Shown one piece after another: positions 1 to 12,000 of a stretch of 64,000 nucleotides of DNA; the first letter of the stretch is position 1, and every line of letters begins with the position of its first letter. The translations under genes were made by a program, and so were the position numbers. The notes beneath the pieces are model-generated. The model did no database searches, was not told the DNA's origin, and saw only the letters and a list, made by a program, of their open reading frames with translations. The stretch comes from Bugulina stolonifera (Eukaryota > Bryozoa > Gymnolaemata > Cheilostomatida > Bugulidae), in NCBI GenBank assembly GCA_935421135.1, contig OW285189.1, positions 3,318,572-3,382,571 of the forward strand, given 5' to 3'.

Positions 1-906
1 TTGCATATGATGTAATGATAATGTAGAAAATCTTTCTTGCAAGCTTTGTTGATTGCTGAATTGGGGTATTTCAGCGTGTCCACTAATTGAATCTAGTAGA
101 TCTGTCTCCAGATTAGAGATTACAATGGCTCAGTTCGATGAATTCTACCTACAAAATGTTGATTGAACATTGGCTTATTTTAAATAAAGAGCTGGCGTTT
201 CTAAAAAGTATAACTACACAACAATTTTAAATTAAAAAAACCATGGTTACTGGTATTATTATAATCATAATAATGATTAATTAAAAGTTATTTTAATATG
301 CAATGTATTTAATTGATATAAATATAATACATATTAAATATAAGCAATTAATTATTATAAGCGTTGTACCTATTCTTAGTTATCAGCGATGATTATAATC
401 AAATTTAAACATTAGTAGTTTAAATTTAATTTATAAATCATATACTACTATTCTATTCTAGCACGCTGTTCATGAATAAAGCAGTCATATATACAAACGA
501 TAGAATATAATATGACATACTACAGATGATATGGAATGACACACCAATTCTGCTAATTTATGTAATCATTAATTTATTACTACCTGGACAACATCGACGG
601 CCTATTAATTACAGTCTGTCTACGATGCCACGATGACAGTTAATGTGAAACCGGGAACGGGGAAGCATGCAACCTTGTTTGAAATGAGGTAAACAAAACC
701 ACGTGCTATTGGAATGCATGAATATTGAATGAGTACTGGCACAGCGATCGGGTTCGATAACCGAACTACACCGAACCATCGTTATATCGTTTAGGCACGA
801 TGTCCCGATTAAACGGTACGATTCGAAGCAAATTAAAAAGACGATATCCAACACCTGCAGGTTTCACACCGCAAGCATCGTTTGAAACCCAAACACCATG
901 CAGCAC
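1..906. mobile_element. right part of a hAT-type DNA transposon (family hAT-A), first copy
   Basis: This stretch matches 33,068-33,969, where the element is seen whole, and resembles the right half of the copy at 24,044-27,084. The terminal portion around 740-905 holds short subterminal repeats with TTCGATA-type cores and ends in AAACACCATGCAG. The left half lies outside the window. No open reading frame for a transposase is visible, so this is a non-autonomous or decayed copy. It is inserted in the LINE that resumes next to it. Confidence 0.7.
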
Positions 907-2415
907 TGCTGTAGACCCATCTCTACATTACCCGTGTTATCAAAAGTATTTAAATTAGACATGAAAAACCAAATGATGACATTTATAAAAAAAACAATAT
1001 ACTATCTGAGCGGCAGTTTGACTTCGAAAAGATCACTCAACTGAACAACTGTTTTTATCCATACTCCAAGAATGGAAAATAGAACTTGACAAACCCGACC
1101 CCTGCTATATTGGTGCTCTATCCTTAGACATTCGTAAAACATTTGATACAATTAATTATGATTTATTGCTACACATCCTAAGCAAGAACCAATTCTCATG
1201 CACAACCATCGCTCTATTTAGGTCATATCTTACAAATCGTAATCAAATAATGAAAGTGGGGGACTCCCGAACAACATCACTACCAATAACGTGTAGAATA
1301 CTGCAGGGCTCCATTTTAGGACCCATTCTGTTCAATCTGGCAATCAATGGTATACTGCTAACATTTGAAGACTCCTATGCATATGTAGACAATACCCTAT
1401 TATTCTCCATAGCAGATATTATCCCCAAAGTCCTAGCCTACTCTCAACTCCTACTAAAAAAGGCATTGCACTAGTATACAAACCATCTACTGCAGCTCAA
1501 CATAGCTAAAACACAATTCTGCATTTTCTCTAATAGAAATGTTAGAGAGGGAGAATTTCCGAAATTGACCAAAACCAATCAAAACTCTGAATAGCTTGTT
1601 GGATAGTACTTAGCTAGAGCTACTCAAAAAGGTCTGCCTGTGCAAGAGCAGATGATGTCATCTGCTACAAATTGATCTCAAACAAAGGCAGTCTGTGTCA
1701 TCTAAGTAACCCAGTTCAACTTGTTATAAAGCACATGGAAAGATTTTTATTCAATAACTTTTCTATTAGCCAAGAATTTATAAATTTCTTCTACACTTTT
1801 GATAGCATGATGCTTAGCCACATATATTCACTTGTCCTTTTTATCTCAAACATCAAGGAAGTGCAATTAGCAAGAAAACTTCTGATTTATTTTAGGGTAT
1901 ACTACGCTGAGAAGACAAGTTCTTCACATTTTCTAAAAACTCCCATAAGTGAATGGAGGTAGTGGGTAGCCTATTTTCCTGTATTTCTCCAAAATACACA
2001 TAATATACTTGGGTAAACCGATATTAGTGCCAAAAGAGAAATAAATAACTAAAATTAGCATAAATGATTTCCAAATATATTTTCTGCTCATACAAGAGAG
2101 GACAACTCAGGAAGACTAAACAGCCTTTGGGGCTACTTCCACTTTAAAGGGTTCTACCACATACACTATCAAGACATCAACATCTAGTACTGGCACTCCA
2201 TAAATACATGTATACTACGCGCCACCCTTGACACAGACCTCACTTTCCACATTCATGCTACTGAAGTAACAACTAAAACCGACAAAATAGTCTATCTAAT
2301 CTCAAAACTCAAAAAAGATATGAACTTTGAAGAGTCACTTAATACCTATAAAATTATAGTCCGTCCCATATTGGAATATTGCTCAGCAATCTATTTGGAA
2401 GCTGCTCAATAAATG
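907..2415 (+). pseudogene. decayed LINE (non-LTR) reverse transcriptase, copy 1
   Basis: Frame-broken coding remnants read, in order: PISTLPVLSKVFK (RT region after the missing N-terminus), a segment with GSILGPILFNL (RT palm), YVDN in place of the catalytic YADD box, and near 2,240-2,405 the LINE C-terminal region with RPILEYCSAIY. The 3' end is an AAATGTAAATGTAAAT short repeat typical of LINE tails. Several stops and a 600-bp foreign stretch (about 1,580-2,190) interrupt it. The same remnant is at 33,970-35,487. The missing first part of RT, seen only in copy 2, is at 30,657-30,868. Confidence 0.75.
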
Positions 2416-2530
2416 TAAATGTAAATAATGATACACCAGTGATGATGTATACCAAGGTGCAGGACTGAACAGTTGTTGCATACAAATAGCAACAGAAATA
2501 CATAGGAATTGTCCAGTCTTGTACATTAGT

Positions 2531-2690
2531 ATGATGTATTTTTAAGCAAGAAATTTATTTTTGAGCAGTCAGGACTTATTTCAAATTCATGAAAATACCT
2601 GTCCTTGACTGGGGTTTGAACCCGGGGCCTCAATGGCACCTAATCGTCTAGCATAGTGAACAGAGCACGCTACCACTACACCAGCTTAGC
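2531..2690 (-). mobile_element. tRNA-derived SINE, copy 1
   Basis: On the minus strand the head reads like a tRNA: an A-box-like segment (TGGTGTAGTGGTAGC, from about 2,683) and a B box (GGTTCAAACCCC, about 2,623-2,612), the internal RNA polymerase III promoter. No good acceptor or anticodon stem can be drawn, and related heads occur at 35,668-35,749, 47,646-47,720 and, more distantly, 15,909-15,995, so a SINE is likelier than a functional tRNA. The flanking block about 2,531-2,573 recurs at 48,117 separately from a head. Confidence 0.6.
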
Positions 2691-2699
2691 AACTAAAAT

Positions 2700-3593
2700 A
2701 CCCCCAATTTTAGTTATAACACAGTAAAGCAGTTTTCTTGTTTCTTTATCATTGGGTCACCTCCCAAGTGAAGAAAGTAGTAGCAGCTATTACCACTGCG
2801 TACTATAGCAAATGTATACCTTGGATCATTTGACATATAGATTATTACATAACGTTATTTAAACCAAATAGCAGTAGCCCTATTCCATGGCACACTTCAC
2901 ATTTACGCCTGCATTCGCGCTCTTCTCGTGTTACCGAGGCTCTCATCTTGGACAACCTACTACTACCAAGATAAACAGAAAGTTATAGACATGCTCTAAG
3001 CAAAGTAAATACATTACAGCATAGGTATGACTTCTACCAAGGTTGGTCTTGTGAGACACACAATTTTTGCAAGGCGTTTAGGAAGTCTACAAGTAGATGT
3101 GCACATAGTGTTCCCACCAAGTATAGAAAATTACTCAGACTTTAAATCATATACGTCATCTTATGCTTTTGTATGAACTACTAAATTATATATCTCTTCA
3201 ACTATTGCTTACTTTATTATACTAGCAGTGAGGTTCATCGCTCATCTTAGAAAATTTAAATTGTTTAGGGTTAGTAGACGATACACATTGAGTAAATGTG
3301 GAAAAACCTCTTTTTCATTTGATTTTTGATATATTCAAAACCTGTCTCATTATTCTATGAACATGGTGTGGTGACATCTAATATTCACTTATTGTTAACA
3401 CCAACCCTCACCCCAAGTGGTAAAGGGTGAACTATACAGATTTTATAAACTCTAGCTAATGCAGACTGTAGCTGACTGTTAGCTGACTTTGTGACATTAC
3501 TGATGGCTAATTATAAACAATCAGGTATCTAGCATCAGATCTATAGCCTTGTCACTGTACATAGTGTTGATAGCGTTTATTGTACATGTAGTA
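2700..3593. other. intergenic, no gene seen
   Basis: AT-rich sequence matched almost base for base at 35,760-36,672. No coding pattern, RNA gene or transposon end is recognised. Confidence 0.5.
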
Positions 3594-3937
3594 CAGTGGC
3601 GTTGTCCACAACAATATACAGTTGTATATGTGGGTTTATGTGTGTCAATGTGTAAACATGCATAAAATATAATCAAATGTGACATGAATGTAGGCATCAG
3701 ATTTGCACTTTTCAAATAAACATTTATTACAATCAGTTGTACAAGAGAGTAGTTAATGTGACAGGTGAAAACAGTCTTGCTTTGTAATAAAGTATTGGCA
3801 AACCAAGGACACCCTCGGCTAAACAAACTTATTGGAATTTTTATGAAATTTTGAATTTTTACACGTCAAGTGGAGGGCCTAATTAAATTAGCTAGGGGGC
3901 CTGATCAGGCCCGTGGACCTCCATTTGGACACCACTG
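3594..3937. mobile_element. small hAT-like MITE (family hAT-C), copy 1
   Basis: Terminal inverted repeats start CAGTGGCGTTGTCCA and end GGACACCACTG. The 8-bp flanks ATGTAGTA and ATATAATA agree at six positions, consistent with an aged hAT target duplication. About 344 bp with no transposase. Relatives lie at 36,673-37,058 and 39,764-40,189. Confidence 0.6.
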
Positions 3938-4800
3938 ATATAATATGTATTTTAGTTTTCCCAACAGCAAAAGATACATGTATAATATAAGTAACCTAGT
4001 AACAGCAGTAGATTTAATGGCACACCTTATATACTCTATTAATTTGTAGACGGACCAATAAGAAATAGAAGTGCTTCCGACAGAAGACTGGGAGCCAATG
4101 ATACAAAAGATTGCACAAGGACGGCAGGTATGTACATGTACATAATGATGGTGTAACACGGACTGTTGTTAATATTATAATAAATTTGTTGATTGCGAAA
4201 TATAATCCATTAGTAAAATAATACCAAATGTTAGCAAGGGAGAATACGTATATCTTAAACATTGCATGAATTAAATTGGTTGGTGATGTACCATTACTTA
4301 TGAGTCTGTTTCACTCTTCATACTTTTGGTTTCAACTCTGTTACTGTTACTAACCCAATGATGATTGTTTATATTACATTAGTGTGTCCCAGACCTGAGG
4401 TGTCTGATCTCTCATATATTCCACCAATCACTGATGAAGTTTAGATATATTGTGCTGGTCAGCTATTTCTCAGTAAGATGAATCATCTACATGTATATTC
4501 ATCATTGTTACAATGCTGTATATTTGGTAACGACCTCTCACCCTGTTAATCTGTCCTTGTCTTCAGCTCTACAATTGTGACACCTTTAGCATCTAGTGGT
4601 CTCTCTCCATGGAATTATTGTCTTCAAATAGAATTCCTCTAACTGGAATCTGAGTGAAAAGCGCTCTGACACCGTTGACACTGTTTGTATACTGTAATAT
4701 TATGGTGCTATTCTCCTCACCACTATTTATTACTTCTAGTATACTACCTCCTCACCTGCACCTGTAATTCTAGGGTAGTGCCTGTTACAGTGTATAGGCT
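3938..4800. other. upstream intergenic region with a conserved minus-strand coding-like patch
   Basis: Mostly featureless AT-rich DNA. Between about 4,545 and 4,770 the minus strand has two coding-like frames (one containing RALFTQIPV, the next containing ERPLDAKGVTIVELKTRTD) offset by one base. Both patches are kept in the second copy near 37,690-37,900. It may be a decayed exon pair; no family is recognised. Confidence 0.25.
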
Positions 4801-4812
4801 TTAGTCTGGAGG

Positions 4813-5168
4813 TGTGTACACCTGTATCCTCTGTGTACCCACCTGTACCCTCTGTGTACCCACCTGTACCCTCTGTGTACCCACCTGTACCCTCTGCGTA
4901 CCCACCTGTACCTTATGCGTACCCACATGTACCCTCTGCGTACCCACCTGTACCCTCTGTGTACCCACCTGTACCCTCTGCGTACTCACCTGTACCTTAT
5001 GCGTACCCACCTGTACCCTCTGCGTATCCACCTGTACCCTCTGTGTACCCACCTGTACCCTACGTGTACCCACCTGTACCCTCTGCGTACTCACCTGTAC
5101 CCTCTGCGTACCCACCTGTACCCTCTGCGTACCCACCTGTACCCTCTGCGTACCCACCTGTACCCTCT
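4813..5168. repeat. 21-bp minisatellite, copy 1
   Basis: About 17 tandem units of the form GTACCCACCTGTACCCTCTGC, with a variable last two bases. Because 21 is a multiple of three and the unit lacks stops in most frames, several frames on both strands stay open (for example a YPPVPSA heptapeptide repeat on plus). All frames being open at once argues for a minisatellite rather than a gene. An independently rearranged array is at 37,949-38,330. Confidence 0.85.
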
Positions 5169-5330
5169 AACACTGGATAGTAGTAATCAAATAGTGAATG
5201 AGAATCAGTTTATCAACCTTTCTACCTTCACAATCATGTAGAGTTGAATATGATATTATTTGTAGAGTATATGGTATAGATGAGTACATAGTGATGACAT
5301 CATATCCTGTATTCAATCTGTGTAAGATAT

Positions 5331-5367
5331 ATGACTGAAATAACTAAGGATATGCTAGTAGCTACAG
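5331..5367 (+). CDS. candidate alternative first exon of gene A
   Basis: ATG followed by 12 codons (MTEITKDMLVAT) and a perfect GTAAGT donor in phase 1, the phase needed to join exon 2 at 6,344. The short exon and donor are conserved at 38,496-38,532 in the second copy. If used, it would give a protein lacking the myristoylation start. There is no transcript evidence; the conserved context and matching phase are the only support. Confidence 0.3.
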
Positions 5368-6071
5368 GTAAGTTATATAAATATATTATCTATTTCAGTG
5401 TTACACATGTCCTTCCTGTAGAACTCAATTTGACATGTGATTGTCACCTCATTGTTCACAGGAATAATTTCTCATGTACATGTAATATTTAGTTTAGTGT
5501 GTTTACTACCAAAATATGTAAAGTGGTATTTATTACCTAGTCAGTGTTATCTTATCAGTGTTACAAAACCTTCTCTGATTATTAATTATATGGACTCAAT
5601 ACTAGAAATACTTGGAGTAGTCTCCCCTGTTCAACAGTTTTATCCCCCTTCACCAGCCATAGTTACATCCTGCATGACTGCTCAGATTACAAATTTGAAA
5701 GTTTGGCCATCGGAATCTCGTTCTAGAACTAATCAGCACATCGTTTGTTTGGCAAATATCCAACATGCTAGTCTTCTCAGTCTCTGGTGTCACGGAGCAC
5801 TGTTATGATTTACTCCAATTATATAATTTAGTAAAATTCACTTTGGTTATTAGTTGGATATTAATCAGGTCCACAGGTGGACTGGTACTAGAAGTGCTAA
5901 CGAACAGCGAAGTCATTCTATCGAAGCTATCTGCCTCTAGTGTACAAGTCAACCAGTGAATGAGTCATACTTGGTAGTTGTTTCCCCTGTTGTACTATTT
6001 GTTGGTTTTATTGGTAGAATTTACTGCTGAATCTTGATATTTAATACACAACAGACATCAGTGTAGTAAGC

Positions 6072-9000
6072 ATGGGGAATAAATCTAGTAAAAGGACTGT
6101 ACCAGTACCAGGACATCAGTATAGACACAATGTACCAGATCAACAGCCTAGTAAGTATTTTGGTTTAGTATTGGCTGGATGAGTAAAGTAGAGCACACAA
6201 CTCCAAAACATTTATAATGTGTTACTATAATATTAATTATAATATTATACTATGATACATGTATTATCATAATAATGATTACTGTAGTGAACCATATAAT
6301 ATATTATCATCAAGTACATTGTAGTTATGTTTTATTATAACAGCAGACCACAATGTAGTGAGAATGAGGCATGCATCTAGTGAAAGGTTAGTGACAGGAG
6401 CTGAAGTAGGCAGAAGTAGACACTATGATCCAGATACTACAGGTACAGACTACTGAGATGTTAGTTGTAGAATATACAGAGTTAAACTGTGTTATATTAG
6501 TGTAGTGTATAGTGTAGCCTGTGTTCCATAGACTATGTAACTACTACACAGGTAATATGTTATACACTGACTCAGGTTATATATAATATTATATTATTTA
6601 CTATATAAAATACTGTGTATGTGTATTTATTGTTGATAGTAACAGTACCCTGGTCTACTACCTGGTCCTGAGTTACTTACATTGTATGGGGTGCTCCTGG
6701 TACTCCAGGATCACCTGGTACTCTGGGTACTATTTATCTGATATTAACCCAAACTTTACCAACCAACTTATATTTCTACTCTCAATATACAGTGTCTATC
6801 AAATACTACATCAAATACTAATATACTTGTACTGTATTAGTTATTAGCAGTAGCTGTACCCTGTACTACAGTCAAATCTTAGACCACCCACCCTGGTTTT
6901 ACATATCAAACATATTTATACTGAGAATTACTAGTATATACTCTTTACTTGTGATTATAGCAGATTAAAATATGTAATGAATACTGAATTAATTCAATGA
7001 TAGTTTTGGTTATACAGGAGATGAATGGTAGAACATACAGTAGATGGTCATAGTTTATAGTATTCTGTCTTGTATAATATATTCTTATATTTCTGGTATG
7101 TTAGTATCTATAATGTTTATTATATCTTATTATTTAGTGTACAGGGTGTGGTACAGACACTCTGGACAGCCAGAGATAGATGGGATCCCAGTAGATGCTG
7201 TTAATAGAGTAAAGATAGTCACATACAATGATATAATGAGATCTATTGGTTCTCATTATATCACACACATGTGTATACTACCACTAGTTGGTGTGATGCC
7301 ACCACTAAATGGGATGGCACCACATCTCACTCATCTGATGATATATGCTCTTGGGTCATATAGAGCTGATATAAACAGGTTAGTATACACTCTCAGTACA
7401 TACAGTATATATAGAGGTATAAAAGATGAATACTAATATACATGTATTATACATGTAATGTACATGTACATTGTAGTCAGTGCTTAAATTGTGGGGGGAC
7501 GCCGGGGGACGGCGTCCCTAATAAAAATTAGCCAGGGGGACGCTCTGCAATAACGTCCCCCCACTTCATAATAAGAAAGTTGTCTTCTCTCTTCGGCATT
7601 AAATATCCTCCTCCATAGTATCGTTCTATTGATACAAAAGTAGCTAACAAGCAACGGACGTTTCACGTTTGTTTCATATATGACTTCCTCGGTTCAAGTT
7701 TCTTAATTATTTTGTAGTTTCCTGAGGAATCGGTCAACTGTTTCTGAAGATGGTCATGTTAAAATCTTAATAATATTAAATTAATGTTATTGAAATGCAT
7801 TCACGTGTATTCTGTTATTACAGTAAAAAAACTTTATGGTTCTATAACACAAATCATGTAGATTTAATAATTACCATTGTTGGCTACACAGTTGGATTTG
7901 AATGTTTTTCTGGCACCAAGACTCAAAGAGTCAGAGGTAAATACAAACTGAAACAAACAAGCAGTGCACTGCAATGCTTTCAATTTGACGTTATTTTTAG
8001 TATTTACAATATTGTGATCATGATCACACCAGCTGGTAGCCTACTCTACTGGCTATTCTTCATCCTTCACTTAGAGCAGACAGGCTGATAGTAACTATCT
8101 AACTATCATAGTTAGATAGATGTTACTGGATTGTAGCTAGGATATCTTGTCTTGGCTAAGTTCCTTGGTCCCAGGTTAGAAGTAAAGAGGAATTATCACA
8201 GGTCCAAGTCTTTTTTGCTAGTTCTATAGTCTCAGCGGAGCTCCTGAACAGTTCTGATTAGAAAGCTGTGCAGAAACTTGTTAGTATTAACAGGCAACAG
8301 AATTGAAAGTATTAGCATGTTTGGTGTTAATATCAAGTGTGACTCTCATTAAATCAAGTGTAGATATAAGATTTGAAAAGAAAGATTCATGCTCCAGGAT
8401 AGTGTGGAAAATATAAATTGTATTACAATTTTCATTGTACAGTTATTTTTACTAATTATTAAATTAAATAATATAATTTGCTAAGTAATCCAAATAATTC
8501 GATACATTTGTGATTATGATTAGACAAGTCTTCCAGTACAATTGGTGCTGGTAGCCTACTCTACTGGCTATTCTTTGTCCTGGGCTTAGCTAGTGCAGAC
8601 AGGCTGATAGCTAGGTATTACTGGATTGTAGCTAGGATACTTAATATAAATTATATCATGTTTGTCATTACACAATCATTTTGGTTAATCATTGAGTTAC
8701 ATAATTTGCTAAGTAAATTAAATAATTTGATACTAGTCTTAGTACTTCGTTAGATTTATAGGACTAATAAATGATTATAATAATGCTATTTATTTTATTA
8801 TTAATTATATATTTTATTACAGGCGCGACTAAAGTGTTCAATTCTTTTGAATGTAAAACAGAAACAAACATAGTAATTTTTCTATGCACATAATAGGATA
8901 CTGGTACTCACTGGCTGCTAAGCTAGAAAATGTAATCATACGTATAATCAGCATTAAACCAGAGAGCTTATATGTGATAACACAACATCAATTAAGACAG

Positions 9001-12000
9001 GGGTGTTTTCTTTCAGAAGGTAAGAGTCAACGCTAAATTTGTATTATCTAATTTACAAGCAAAAACTCATCTGCAAAAACTGACTGCTCAATAGACAAAT
9101 TCCTTGCAGAAAGACATCATCAAAGCTCATCTCAAACTTTCCCAGAACATGTCTCTAGAAGCCATTTTGCAAAATTTTCCGCTCGCGCGGGGTTAAGCGG
9201 GGGTGCCCACACCCCCTCTCACCCTCATCAGCTCAGTCCCCCCACTTCTTAACTTACAATTTAAGCACTGATTGTAATTATATAATATTGTATACAGTGT
9301 TATACTGTATACCACTACAAGTATATATTATGTACATGATTGTATATACACTGGTAGATGTATAGAGAAACCATATAACATTTTGTGTATATATAGGCGT
9401 ACATGTATTATATACAATGTACATGTATGTATATGAAGGCCTGTATTATGTACACTATTTATTTGTATATACATTATATGTATATGTTAGTTGTTAGCTC
9501 ACACTGCCCCCCTACTAACATTATAGACTAAGTACCTGAACATGTGTAAAATTGAGTATGTACCTACTACCCCCACCCACAACAGAGCTAGCTTAGCCTT
9601 AGTGTCCTAGATAGTAGCTGTTGATATAGAATATAATAATATTATGTATTAACTGAACTAAAGTGATGTATAGTCTACTATATCTAATATCTGTTGTATT
9701 TTATCTAGTCTGAAGAATCTACCAGAGTTGAAGGTTTTACAGATATGGAGCTGGGGGAATAACACAACAGAACTACTTGATGTGATATCACAGATTACAT
9801 CACTAAGAGAACTACAGCTGTATATGTGTGACCTTTCCAATCTACCACAGAGGTAACACACTACTGAGTACTGTATAATATATTATAGTTAGTATATTCT
9901 AGTACAGGTACCAAGGTACATAAATGGAGGTTTATTTATTCTAATACACTGCTTCTTCTACACTTACTTTAATACTACAGTCAGTGGACAGTATATCAAT
10001 CAGAGATACTTTAGTTTATACCATGATTAATACTAGTATTATTCCTCCACAGTATAGCTAAAGTATTGTTAAATACAATATAGTGTTATAAAGGTAGCCT
10101 ACAGGTAGTTGTATACATGTATATTATATCTTGTGTATGTTCATCAATATACCACTGGACACCTAATATATGTGATATATCAATATAATCAGTATACATG
10201 TATAACAACTGTTTACATAAAGAGTTGTCTACTCTATTTATGGTTATATAATGTTAGACTATCACGTAGTCCACACAGTGTTTGTATCATATGTTGTATA
10301 TAGTAGTAAGTCACCAGTGGTTAGCTGATATTATGTTCTATTAGTAAACCCAACTTATTGATGTTGGATATTGTTTGATGAGAAATTAGTCTATTCACTT
10401 GCTAAGGTGGGGTGTCCAACCCACACTACCCAGTTGACAGTAGCACATGGTCATAAGGCTATATTTTGATACAGACAGCATTTATTACTATTAAGGCACT
10501 AGTAGACATATTAAATAGATGAAGTTTCTACTCAGCAGAATACAGTTATATTTATTCCAGTCTCCTGTATGTTTATAGTGTAACTATTCAGATATCCTGA
10601 GTATCAGTTGTACCCATGTACACGTATTACTTACCTCTATATTATATACATGTTGTATTTATAGTTTTAGTAATCTGCACAATCTAGAGAAGTTAGATAT
10701 TGGTTTCAACAAGTTTGAAGGTAAACTTCCTGCCGTCATATACCAGCTGTCTAGCCTTCAGTCACTAAATATACTGGGTAACCAACAACTCACAGAGATA
10801 AAGAGTGACATACTCAAGTTGAGTAAACTGACGGATATAAACTGTTATGGATGCTCTTCTCTTCAGTCTCCTCCCTATGCTGTATGTCAACAAGGTCTCC
10901 CTGCTATCAAGAAATATTTTAAGGATATTGAAAAGGAAGCAGGCACAGAGGTTACTGTAGTACCAGTAGCCGTACTAGGTAACATGCTAGCAGGTAAAAC
11001 CAGCCTCATTCGTAGCTTAAAGGAAGGAAAACGTAGACTAACATTCCGTCAGCAAAGTTCCCCGCTAGATGAGGCAACTAAAGTGTTTAACATTGAAGGT
11101 TTAGACCTGACCGACTCATTTGTTAAGTTGATAGACTATGGTGGGCACCAGGTGTACCATATAGCATACCAGCTGACACTGAAACAGCAGTGTATACCAC
11201 TCATTGTCGTTAGTTTAGAACAGTTTAATAAGCTAGTCTCTGAGAAAGGACCAAGAGAGGCAACCAGACAGCTGTGTGTAGACTGGTTGTCCCATCTGTA
11301 TCTGGCATGTCCCGAGCTTGGTGCCCCACTACTCGCTCTTACCCACGGGGACAAACTCTCCGATGAAGAGTTTACGTTACGTATGTCTCAGCTTCGCACC
11401 TGTTCAGAGACTATCAGAAGAGACCTGTTACAAGAGGAAGAGGAGTGGTCAGAAGGTGTCGGTGATTTCTGTCAGATTCTCCATCTGTCTGACACTAACA
11501 AACCTCTGTTCCATCCAGATGATGTCTTTGTGTTGAGTAAATATGAGAATATAAACACACTACAGAGCATCAAGGAGCGTATAGAGAGACGTTGTGCTCA
11601 ATTCCAAGTCACCATCCCAAGACTGTGGGAGAAAGTCAGCACCTACATAGATGAACAGACAGCTGAACCCTTCGTAAAGTTATCTGATGTCAAATCTAAG
11701 TTCCCTGATGAGAAAGACATGGATATAATCGTGAGCTATCTACACAACAGTGGCAAAGTTCTGTGGTTTAAGAATATACCTTCTCTATCCGACTACGTCT
11801 TCCATCAGACACAAGAAATTGTGAAGATAATCACTCTTGTATTCCATCACTCTGAAGATACGATCTGGGATGAGAGAATAGCAAAGTTCACGGCCTTCCG
11901 ACACGGTGGCAGATTCATTGTGAATAAAACCTATGAACATTTAGTGAAACAGTTTAGAGAAAAAGGAGTAATGGATGGAGCTCTCTTGACCAACCTTTTA

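Noticed and set aside
2605..2686. tRNA gene on minus
   Set aside because: A and B boxes are present, but acceptor and anticodon stems fail and similar heads recur beside shared tails, so a SINE is more likely.
4801..5241. Proline-rich YPPVPSA repeat protein
   Set aside because: A 21-bp minisatellite that is open in several frames on both strands; no flanking exons or start context.
7795..8088. 97-codon frame inside the intron 3 insertion as a transposase
   Set aside because: No hAT transposase motif, and the region is an internal duplication of the non-autonomous element.
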